From positions 186,001 to 250,000 of the forward strand of contig NC_080181.1 of assembly GCF_950295315.1 (NCBI RefSeq): 64,000 bases of DNA, given 5' to 3'. This DNA is from Erinaceus europaeus. Its lineage: Eukaryota > Chordata > Mammalia > Eulipotyphla > Erinaceidae. The position numbers were made by a program, and so were the translations under genes. The notes below the pieces were generated by a model. It was not told the origin of the DNA, made no database searches, and was given only the letters and a program-made list of their open reading frames with translations. Below, piece after piece: positions 1 through 8,244 of the stretch; position 1 is the first letter of the stretch; every line of letters starts with the position of its first letter.

Positions 1-366
1 CTCGACAACCCAGGTTTGAACCTGTCATGTATGAACACAGAGTGGGAGCTTTTGGACTTCTGGTCTCTTTCCAACTCTTCTATTTCTCTTCTTGCCTTCT
101 CTGTCTCTGACTCTCACAGGCTCTCACTCACTCTGTCTGCACTCATTAATATTTTACTTATATATTATTTGACTGACAGGCCCAGATATGCAAAGCGAGT
201 CACCAGGGCCCAGCTGAGCTCTGGATTGTTTTGTTGGCGATTTCACCTAGGTTTCTGGAGCCTCAGCTTTGTAAGTCTCTCTGGCACAAGCCATACTCTG
301 TCTCCTCATAGCCATGCCAGTATCCCTCATAGTTGATAATAAAGATACACATACATATATGTACAT

Positions 367-408
<42 letters not shown>

Positions 409-960
409 CATTTTTAGAATTGTTGACCTTTTTATTTGATCTGAATGCAGAATTACCGCATTTATAATAGCCTCCTTATTCATAAATAATTGGTCACATA
501 GTTGGAGCAGGATTCACTACAATTATAAATTATAAACTTTCCAGGAGCATTTCCAATAGCCTTTCTATCAGTATCCTTATTGTAATTATCATAGCACAGA
601 ACTTGCCTCCATTTTCTAGTGTAAGCTTCAAATCGTATGCGTTTCTTTTCATTCTCGGAATTCGTAATTTGCCTGGACCCTGTGTGTCAGGGAATTTTTG
701 AAGCAGCCCTCTATTTCTCAGCAGACGTTTTCTATATTTCTGCTGTCATCAGGTCTTCCTGTGGTGTTTGTTTTTATTTTTTTATTTTTTTCAAATCCTC
801 TTAGATCATTCCCATTTATTTGCATATTTATTTATTTATTTATTTATTTATTTCGTCCGATATCACATGAGGGGTCATTTCTTCTGCCTGATAGATTTTC
901 TCTTATAATTGAAGGGAACTTTTGACACACAATACATTTCCTTTTGCAGATACTACACAC
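1..960 (+). repeat. Subrepeat A of U1 (5' end outside window)
   Basis: AT-rich ~1 kb module homologous to B (5798-6784) and C (6785-7781). Landmarks in order: CAGGTTTGAACCTGTCAT, a TC-rich run, ACAGGCCCAGATA, a SINE-like stretch (~172-312) with GAGCTCTGG and TTTCACCTAGG, AATAAA (338-343), a TA tract (~378-404), a TTTA tract (~825-853) and a terminal GATACTACACAC. No gene seen. Confidence 0.9.
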
Positions 961-1224
961 TACTACAACTGCTACAGCACTGTTTTTGACAGTGACATCC
1001 AATGCACAATGGATTAGTATTGCATGGCTCTAGAGAATGTTCGCTATTTAACCTACAATGTTTTTAACCTCACAAATATTTATTCTGTTCTTTCTTGGGG
1101 GATGAATGGTTTACAGTCAACAGTTCCATGTAATAGTGGGCATGGGGGGTAATTTTTCCCACTACCCCTGTATTTCTGTACATCCTTTGTAACTTTCTTA
1201 TTGAGGAGAAGCAAACAGTCATAA
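961..1224. other. AT-rich spacer, U1
   Basis: Nothing recognised except a possible LINE-like scrap around GTTTACAGTCAACAG (~1110) and a short G run followed by TAATTTTTCCC. The corresponding stretch in every monomer is similar. Confidence 0.4.
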
Positions 1225-1345
1225 ATTGAGAGAGCAGGGCCCAAGCAGGAAGAGAGACAGAGAGACATCTGCAGCTCTGATTTGTCACTAGCCCAGCTTT
1301 TCCCTAGCTGGGTAAGTGTGACCAGGGGCTCAAAACAGGGTCCTG
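1225..1345 (-). mobile_element. Degraded tRNA-derived SINE fossil, U1 (reverse)
   Basis: On the + strand: a purine run with GAGACAGAGAGACATC, TGCAGCTCTG, then GACCAGGGGCTCAAAACAGG. Read on the - strand the last part has a B-box-like region and the first part becomes a TC-rich body. From memory this order matches an abundant hedgehog SINE family in reverse orientation. Strongly mutated; exact ends are uncertain. Not a database match. Confidence 0.5.
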
Positions 1346-1569
1346 GGATTCCACATAGTTCCCTGGCAGCTCCACCAGCTGTCCCTCCAACCCATGCTCC
1401 CTTCGTTGTCCATGTAACTATGGATCTGCTCTAGGCATTTCTCACCTTCATATGCCAGAAACTTAACACTTCTCCCTTCCACCCATGAAACTTTGACCTT
1501 TTGCTAGGGTGCAAAACAGCAACTCCAATCCAAGTTATTTTCGGGACAAGTGTGTACGTCTCTGTGGGA

Positions 1570-1571
<2 letters not shown>

Positions 1572-1605
<34 letters not shown>
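1572..1605. repeat. TG microsatellite 1, U1 (34 bp)
   Basis: Pure GT tract 280 bp upstream of CTCF motif 1; alternating purine-pyrimidine, so able to form Z-DNA. Confidence 0.95.
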
Positions 1606-1607
<2 letters not shown>

Positions 1608-1885
1608 GTGTGCATAAGTGTGTTTCAGTTAAGATTACCGCTGTTGTTTCTTTATTCCTGACACAGGGACTTAGGAACTGGGTTGTGTTATGACAAAGGA
1701 AGTTTGCACTGCACAAGTGGTTTTTCAAGTATGAATTGGCACATTGGATTGTGGACTCTGTTGTGCATTCTCCCAGGTGGTCCTCAGATGGGTTCTTTCC
1801 TTTGCTATTCCCATGCTGTGTGTAATTTTCTGGGTAGACTCAAAGAGGAGTGGCATGGGGAGCTCAGCTGCATTCTGCTGTATGT

Positions 1886-1900
1886 CCACAAGGTGGCGGC
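1886..1900 (+). promoter_or_regulatory. CTCF-type motif 1, U1
   Basis: CCACAAGGTGGCGGC agrees with the vertebrate CTCF core (CCASYAGRKGGCRSY) at all but one position. It is preceded by CTCAGCTGCATTCTGCTG, a flank shared with motif 2. Forward orientation, like every other copy. CTCF is the zinc-finger protein that anchors chromatin loops and boundaries. Binding is predicted, not shown. Confidence 0.8.
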
Positions 1901-2023
1901 AAAGACCATAGTTGAGTGTAGTGATTCTGTGGAATGAGGAGAACTCTAGGAATTGTGGCCCGTGGACAGCAGGGTTGAAATTGACGTAGAGTGCCCTAGA
2001 CATCTGTTCTTTCCTGTGGGGTG

Positions 2024-2035
2024 GGGGGATCCCCC
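2024..2035. other. 12-bp palindrome between the CTCF motifs
   Basis: GGGGGATCCCCC is perfectly self-complementary and lies about midway between the two CTCF-type motifs. It is present in every monomer where this region is sequenced. Function unknown. Confidence 0.6.
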
Positions 2036-2132
2036 ATTTGGCTTTGCAAGTGGAAGGGGTTTCTCTCTTTGCCTGGGATGACTCTACTGGGAGCTTGTGA
2101 ATCCCTGTGCTCAGCTGCATTCTGCTGGGTGT

Positions 2133-2147
2133 CCACAAGAGGGCAGC
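2133..2147 (+). promoter_or_regulatory. CTCF-type motif 2, U1
   Basis: CCACAAGAGGGCAGC, one mismatch to the CTCF core, 247 bp downstream of motif 1 and about 200 bp upstream of the CCAAT island. The 18-base upstream flank is the same as for motif 1, so the two sites look like an ancient local duplication. Confidence 0.85.
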
Positions 2148-2347
2148 ACCAGGGCGGGACTAAGGCTCCATGGGGCAAGTGCCCTGAGGCACTGGGCTAG
2201 GAGAGTGGCCACAGTGTTTCTGGGTGTGCCCCAAGAGCATGGCCAGCCTAGCGCAGGCAGGCAGTGTCCTAAGGACGGGCCCAGACAGGAGCTGTGGGGG
2301 TCGTGTTTGCAGAAACAGGGCCTTCAGAGGATGGCAGAAAGTCCCCG
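2148..2347. other. GC-rich leader between CTCF motif 2 and the CCAAT island, U1
   Basis: GC-rich, several GGGC stretches, no CCAAT box. Overlaps a 205-codon open frame that I reject as coding because it is frameshifted in U4. Confidence 0.4.
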
Positions 2348-2722
2348 GGGGCGGGCCTCAGAGCCCGTGCCCAATGAGCCTGAGGGGAGGGCCCAGTGGG
2401 TATTCATAGAGACAGCTGGCCAATCAGAGAGGAGGAACGTCACCCTCAGGGGCGTGAAGCAAGAGCTGGCCAATGAGAACAGAGGAGGAGTTGCGTGGGC
2501 GGGCCTCAGAGAGCAGCCCACCAATGAGAGCCTGGGTGCTGGCTCTGGGTGGGCGTACCCCTGGAGGTCAGCCAATCAGGGTCCAGCGGAAGTGCCTGGG
2601 GGGCGGGCCCTCGGGAGGCTGTCCAATGAGCGCCTGGGGCGGGCCTCGTGGGCGGAGCCCAGGAGGCTGGCCAATCATGGGGCAAGGGCGGTGACCTTCC
2701 TGGGCGTGCCTTAGGAAGTGGC

Positions 2723-2737
2723 CTATCAGAGGGCGCC
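2723..2737 (+). promoter_or_regulatory. Possible third, weaker CTCF-type motif, U1
   Basis: CTATCAGAGGGCGCC fits the CTCF core at 13 of 15 positions and overlaps the first CCTAT box. The same stretch is at 10553, 20462, 28279, 36090, 43868, 51656 and 59465. It replaces a CCAAT at that place in the 51-bp series and precedes the only short (33 bp) step. Confidence 0.35.
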
Positions 2738-3078
2738 CCTCAGACAGCAGCCCGCCAATGGGAGCCAAGAGAAGGCTGGCTGGGGGCGTCTCCCTGGGAC
2801 ACCAGGCCAATCAGAGTCGAGCGGAAGTGGCTGGTGGGCGGGCCTTCCGGAGGCTGCCCAATCAGCGTGCTGCAGGGCCGTGTGGGCGGTGCTCAAGGCC
2901 GCTGGCCAATCACTGACTAGGGGCGCGGACCCTCCTGGGCGTGTCCAAGCACACTGGCCAATGAGATTGCTGGTGGGGTTCTGGGCGTGGCCTAGGCCTC
3001 TGGCCTATCAGAGCCTGGCTGGCGCCCTGTGGGCGGGCCTTCTGAAGGAATCCCGCCAATGGGAGCTCAGAGATGGCC

Positions 3079-3084
3079 TTAAAA
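3079..3084 (+). promoter_or_regulatory. TATA-like box TTAAAA, U1
   Basis: Sits at the downstream edge of the CCAAT array, 19 bp after the last CCAAT, in GGCCTTAAAAGGCTGG. Equivalent boxes at 10909, 20818, 28635, 36446, 44224, 52012 and 59821 are unchanged. In U1 and U2 the preceding bases are AGATGGC (YY1-like); in U4-U9 they are AGCTGGC. Confidence 0.5.
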
Positions 3085-3196
3085 GGCTGGGCGTGCTTCC
3101 AGGCAATGCGAAGCAGGGTTCAGCCCAGGGCTCTGCCTTGCAGAAGCTGTCCAGTGCGCATGTGTATAACTCCGTTTGTGCCTGTGCCTCTGTGGA

Positions 3197-3199
<3 letters not shown>

Positions 3200-3227
<28 letters not shown>

Positions 3228-3251
3228 CTGAGGGAGGGAGAGAGAGAGAGA
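3200..3251. repeat. TG microsatellite 2 plus GA tract, U1
   Basis: GT tract of 28 bp (3200-3227), then GAGGGAGGGAGAGAGAGAGA. About 115 bp downstream of the TATA-like box, so within the putative transcript. Confidence 0.9.
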
Positions 3252-3672
3252 ACAACAGAATCACTGTGGCACAGGTGATTTTGTGCAAAACACTTGGCAC
3301 ATTCTGATTTACAGCTCAATATTGACACCAGGGCAGCTCTCCTTGGCCCTTGGTCACTTTTCTTCTTTTCAGATGTAAAGACACTGAAGAGGGAGAGGTT
3401 TTTGCCCTGAGGCTTGCACTGGGAACTAGCAGCTGCCCTGTTTGTGTTGCCAGACTAGGAAACCTGTGGTGCCTGTCCATGTGGAGAGTCTCCTGGATGA
3501 GTTCCTTCTCGAGCCTTTTTCGCTCGGTCCCGTTGGAGCTGCATATAGCTAATGATTTGGAGATTTTATTCCTTTGGACAATTCTTTTCCTGATGCAAAG
3601 TTTCTCTCCAGGTTTTAGCAATCAATTGTGTGAATGTCACATCGAATCCATTGTAGAAAATGACTACATCAG
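3252..3672. other. Region downstream of the putative start, U1
   Basis: No gene recognised. If transcription starts near 3110 this is the first part of the transcript; CACAGGTGATT at ~3271 could serve as a splice donor, which is only a guess. Confidence 0.3.
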
Positions 3673-3731
3673 TGTCTCTCTCTCTCTTTCTCTCTCTCTC
3701 TATCTCTCTCTCTCTCTATATATATATATAT
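3673..3731. repeat. TC/TA microsatellite, U1
   Basis: Polypyrimidine TC run passing into a TA run; may form triplex or cruciform structures. Confidence 0.9.
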
Positions 3732-5046
3732 GTATGTAACATGTAGAGGTCTGAAAATATTTTTTAGCTAGAGACCTGCACAGCTCTGGATTAGGGTAGC
3801 AATGTGGATACACCTGGCCCTTCTGAGCCACAGTCATGAGAGACATCTCACAGAGCCATATCGTATATCACTCTACAAATCTCTCTCAGCACAAACTACC
3901 ACTGCCAAATCATCTACTTCCCTCTTGCTCTTTTTGTCCACCGAGTCTTATCCCAAAACTGTAAATCAAAGAAGAAATAGACATAGTGCAGTTCCCTGCA
4001 CACAGGACAGGCTGAGGCTGGACCAGGGAGATGCAATACGCCAGCCTGCATCTTGGCTGGAGCATCACTATGACTACTTCGAATTTGGAGAGGCGAGGGC
4101 AGTTTGGGAGAGTGGGCTGCCGGCCAAGGGTTGCTTCTCAGAGTGGCTAAGACCTAGATGTTCTAAGTGTTACCTTTCCTCACAAACATAAAATAGCAAT
4201 GCCACTTGTAAGAAGTATGCATGGGCATGGAGGGTTTGTCTTCAGTGCTCTGGCACTGATCAACACAGGGCCAGAATTTCAGTCCTTGTCTGTCTCTGTC
4301 ATTCTGTCTCTCTGACTGTCTCTACGTGCCTTCTTCACTGGGCCCTTACTGGAAGTCAGTGCATGCATCGTGAACTCAGCCTTCCTGGTGTTGAAATTTT
4401 CCTTTCTTTGCCCTTTGGATTATTTAGTCTCCTGCACATGGTGTAGTACAGAGGGGAACTGCGGAGACAGCGTTGCTGCTGCAGGTTCCAGGCATATGTC
4501 CATCTCCAGCTGCAGCTGTCCAGGCCCTCTGTGCTTGACTGCCATTCTCCAGGGCCCTGAGGCTGACACTCAGCCTCAATGCAGCCCTCCTCACCTTCCT
4601 GCACAGCATCCTTGTCCTTATTCCATGAGAGCCCCGGTCAAGGGAAGTGAAACTCGATCCCCCTGGCACACACACTGTGCTTTCCCTCTATTAAGCCAAA
4701 TGGAAAGGATCTGTGGTACTGATGGCCACACCAGTGTCCAGATTTTGCCATGCAAAACGGAAGCTTCCAGTGTTCAGAAAGAGGGTGTTTTGATGGCTGT
4801 GAAATGTCTTTTCCAAGTGCCTCATGGTGTTTCAAATCCCTTTGAAACCTGAAGTTCTTTCTTGTATCTAGGGGATATTTTCACCACTGGCCAGAAGGGC
4901 CGCCCAACTAGGAGCACAGCTATCCAGGGGTCAGGAGGTCTTCCAGCCTGCTAGCTCCTGGAGGGATTCCTGAGTATGTCCTCAGGGCCCAAGTGTAAAA
5001 GGTGTTTCCAATTGCCTTGATTAGCAGCAGCCAGGCCCTCAGGTGA
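3732..5046. other. Unrecognised non-coding stretch, U1
   Basis: Mixed composition. It contains an 8-bp-stem hairpin GTTTCAAA-TCCC-TTTGAAAC (4829-4848) seen in other copies too. Open frames of 129 and 160 codons occur here; the second is frameshifted in U6-U9, and the first has accumulated only amino-acid-changing differences in the copies I compared, so neither looks coding. Confidence 0.4.
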
Positions 5047-5106
5047 GGGGCGGGGCTGTGATCTTGACTGGAAGCCCCTAATTTGGCCAATGGAGGCATC
5101 CATCTT
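5047..5106 (+). promoter_or_regulatory. Small GC-box/CCAAT/CCATCTT module, U1
   Basis: GGGGCGGGGC (5047-5056), GGCCAATGG (CCAAT at 5087) and CCATCTT (5100-5106, reverse of a YY1-type core) within 60 bp in otherwise plain sequence. Could be a secondary promoter or enhancer. No start site is evident. Confidence 0.4.
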
Positions 5107-5706
5107 TTTTTGTCTGTCCATAGCAAGGGCCCGGGGAGTTTGTGCTTCCTGCAAGCAGAGCGACATTGTATGGGACACTCATGCAAGCCTACTTCTGGGA
5201 ATCTCTCTGAGTGTGATGTGTGGACACCAGGACACCATGATCAGGGATGTGAGGCCACAGGAGCAATTGCCTTAGCCGGACCCAAAGGGTAGGTGTAAGG
5301 GGCCGGGTTCATCCACTATTGTTTGGTTCAACACACTTCCCATCTAAGTGGAAACACAGCCCTTTCTGGGTACTTTCTGGGCTTGTAATCTGCTGCCCTG
5401 AGCAGTGGACTGAGAGCCTGGAGGCTGAGTAGGCAGCCAAACGTGACTGGACAGGCTCAAGCCCCTGAATTCTGAGGGGTGCCCCAGCTTCCCCCATTGG
5501 CAGTGTTTGGATCATAGTGAGGCATGGCGTTGATTCGGAACTCAGGAGAGTGAGACATGAGAGTCCCTTTGCATATGCATTCTTGCTTAGCCACAATCTG
5601 GGCTAGCTGGCTTGCCCTGACCAGATAGGTTCTCTGTACATAAGTTGCAGGAGAGGCTTGCTCCCTTGCCACCCATGCTCTGAGACTACTACAGGTGATC
5701 TCTGAG
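5107..5706. other. Unrecognised non-coding stretch, U1
   Basis: Nothing recognised. The sequence is well conserved among monomers but shows no codon-like pattern. Confidence 0.4.
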
Positions 5707-5740
5707 CACACACAGACACACACAAACAGACAGACAGATA

Positions 5741-5772
<32 letters not shown>
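5707..5772. repeat. CA microsatellite, U1
   Basis: CA tract with CAGA and GATA interruptions, directly before subrepeat B. Confidence 0.95.
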
Positions 5773-5773
<1 letters not shown>

Positions 5774-5797
5774 TACTGTCAGGTTGGTAGTAGAGCC

Positions 5798-8204
5798 TAT
5801 GGTGAAGGCTGGGGCTGTCTGGGGTCTGTGGGCATGAGAGCTGCTGCCTTACAATCTCTACAAGCCAGGTTTGAACCTGTCATCAATGAACACAGTGTAG
5901 GAGGTTTTTGAATTCTGGTCTCTTTCCAACTCATCTCTTTCTCTTCTCGCCTTCTCTATCTCTAACTCTCACATGCTCTCACACACTCTGTCTTCACTCA
6001 TTAATATTTTACTTAGATTCTTATTTTACGGACAGGCCCAGATAGACAAAGAGAGTTACCAGAGCACTGCTGAGCTCTGGCTTGTTGTGTCGGCGATTTC
6101 ACCTAGGCTACTGGAGCCTCAGTTTGTAAGTCTTTCTGACACAAGCCATATTCTGTCTCCTCATTTCCATGCCAGTATCACTCAGAGTTTATAATAAAGA
6201 TATACATACATGTATATATATACATATAGATTTATATATCTGTCATTTTTAGAATGTTCGACCTATGTATTTGACCTTCTTTCAGAATTACCACATTTAT
6301 AACAGCCTAGTTTTTCTGAAATAATTGGCCATATAGTTGGAGCAGGATTCAATACAATTATAAATAATAGAACCTTCCAGTAGCATTTCTAATCGTGTTT
6401 CTATTAGCATCCTTATTGTAATTATCATGGCCCAGATCTTCCCTCCTTTTTCTAGTGTAAGCTTCAATACGTATGTGTTTGTTTTCTTTCTCCGGAAATC
6501 TTAATGTCCCTGGACCCTGAAGTGTTCGGGAATTTTTGAAGCAGCCCTCTGTTTCTCAGCAGATGGTTTCTATGTTTCTGCTGTCATCAGGTCTTCTTGT
6601 GGTTTTTGTCTTTATTTATTTTTATTGTTTCAAGTCCTCCTAGATCATCCCCATTTATTTGCATATTTATTTATTTAGTCAGGTATCACATGTGGCATCA
6701 TTTCTTCTGCTTGAGAGATTTTCTCTTATAACTGAAGGGAACTTTTGATGCACAATACATTTCCTGGGGCAAATACTACACACATATGGTGAAGGCTTGG
6801 GTTGTCTGGGGTCTGTGGGCATTAGAGCTGCTGCGTGACAATCTCTACAACCCAGGTTTGAACCTGTCATGAAAGAACACAGCCTAGGGGGTTTTTGACT
6901 TCTGGTCTATTTCCAACTCTTCTATTTCTCTTCTCGCCATCTCTGTCTCTGACTCTCACAGGCTCTCTCTCACTCTGTCTGAACTCAGGAATATTTTACT
7001 TATATCCTTATTTTATTGACAGGCCCAGATATACAAAGAGAGTGGCCAGAGCACTGCTGAGCTCTGGCTGGGTTTGTTTGTGATTTCACCTAGGCTACTG
7101 GAGCCTCTGATTGGTAAGTCTCTCTGACTTAAGCCATATTCTGTCTCCTCATATCCATGGCAGTATCTCTCAGACTTTATAATAAAGATATACATCCATA
7201 TACATATATAAATATACATATACATCTCTGTCATTTTTAGAATTGTCAACCTATGTAATTGATCTTAATCAGAATTCACACATTTACAACAGGTTCCTTT
7301 TTCCCTACTAATTGGCCACATAGTTGGAGCAGGATTCAATACAATTATAAATAATAGAACCTTCCAGTAGCATTTCTAATAGCATTTCTATCAGCATCCT
7401 TATTTTAATTATCATAGTACAGAACTTGCCTCCTTTCTCTAGTGTAAGCTTCAATACATATGAGTTTCTTTTCATTCTCCCGAAATCTTAATTTCCCTGG
7501 ACTCTGAAGGGTCTCGGAGCTTTTGAAGCAGCCCTTGATTCTCAGCAGATGGTTTCTATGTTTCTGCTGTCATCAGGTCTTCTTGTGCTTTTTGTTTTTA
7601 TTTTTCATTTGTTTCAAATCCTCCTAGATAACCCCCATTTATTTGCATATTTATTTATTTATTTATTTATTTGGTTCTATATTACATGAGGGGTCCATTC
7701 TTCTGCTTGATAGATTTTTCTCTTATAATTGAAGGGAAGTTTACACTCACAATACATATCCTGTCGTAAATACTACACACATATGGTGAAGGCTGGGGTT
7801 GTCTGGGGTCTGTGGACAGGAGACTGATGCCCTACAATCTCGACAACCCAGGTTTGAACCTGTCATGTATGAACACAGAGTGGGAGCTTTTGGACTTCTG
7901 GTCTCTTTCCAACTCTTCTATTTCTCTTCTTGCCTTCTCTGTCTCTGACTCTCACAGGCTCTCACTCACTCTGTCTGCACTCATTAATATTTTACTTATA
8001 TATTATTTGACTGACAGGCCCAGATATGCAAAGCGAGTCACCAGGGCCCAGCTGAGCTCTGGATTGTTTTGTTGGCGATTTCACCTAGGTTTCTGGAGCC
8101 TCAGCTTTGTAAGTCTCTCTGGCACAAGCCATACTCTGTCTCCTCATAGCCATGCCAGTATCCCTCATAGTTGATAATAAAGATACACATACATATATGT
8201 ACAT

Positions 8205-8244
<40 letters not shown>

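Larger units (their letters stand above)
2348..3084 (+). promoter_or_regulatory. Phased CCAAT/GC-box promoter-like island, U1
   Basis: Thirteen CCAAT boxes, all on the + strand, start at 2371, 2420, 2470, 2521, 2572, 2623, 2671, 2755, 2807, 2858, 2906, 2958 and 3056; two CCTAT variants start at 2722 and 3004. Spacing is 46-52 bp except one 33-bp step, so the island is a degenerate ~51-bp minisatellite. Most boxes read CCAATCAG or CCAATGAG, the usual NF-Y target. Between them lie GC boxes such as GGGGCGGGCC and GGGCGTGG (Sp1/KLF type). The array ends 19 bp before TTAAAA (3079-3084), a TATA-like box. CpG-rich and G-rich on the + strand. The likely role is a promoter or enhancer firing rightward, start expected near 3110; no coding product follows. 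Confidence 0.75.
1..7838 (+). repeat. Macrosatellite monomer U1 (7838 bp)
   Basis: First of nine head-to-tail copies; the stretch starting CTCGACAACCCAGG at position 1 recurs at 7839, 15671, 17737, 25566, 33376, 41170, 48960 and 56772. It holds subrepeat A, a reverse SINE fossil, a TG tract, two CTCF-type motifs, a CCAAT/GC-box island with a TATA-like box, a second TG tract, a TC/TA tract, a small GC-box/CCAAT module, a CA tract and subrepeats B and C. It belongs to the left subgroup (U1-U3), recognised for example by GATATGCAAAGC near 186 and AGAGATGGCC just before the TATA-like box. The start point is a convention, not a biological boundary. No gene was recognised in it. Confidence 0.97.

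Noticed and set aside
1..960. tRNA gene suggested by the B-box-like GGTTTGAACCTG
   Set aside because: No cloverleaf or proper A box found; better explained as a degraded tRNA-derived SINE.
2097..2714. 205-codon open frame over CTCF motif 2 and the CCAAT island, present in most copies
   Set aside because: It is frameshifted in U4 by one extra G (177 codons, different end) and its start is changed in U9 by a 1-bp deletion. The sequence is explained by the 51-bp CCAAT/GC repeat, and several overlapping frames are open on both strands.
2348..3060. Regularly spaced repeats resembling a CRISPR array
   Set aside because: The units are degenerate, with no exact repeat/unique spacer pattern, and the genome is mammalian; this is a minisatellite.
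2348..3084. ERV9-type LTR as the source of the CCAAT series
   Set aside because: That LTR is primate-specific with shorter subunits and other companion motifs; no LTR ends, primer binding site or retroviral genes are seen here.
3802..4191. 129-codon open frame, open in all sequenced copies
   Set aside because: Between U1 and U6 the differences I checked all change amino acids (F to L, D to A, W to L), as expected without coding constraint. No recognised domain; the near-identity of the copies explains the shared openness.
4370..4852. 160-codon open frame
   Set aside because: In U6-U9 a short deletion in the run at CAGATTTCCC shifts the frame and shortens it to 140 codons with an unrelated end; no recognised domain.
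7812..8174. 120-codon open frame across each monomer junction
   Set aside because: Lies in the SINE-derived subrepeat A; TC-rich tract translation, no domain.
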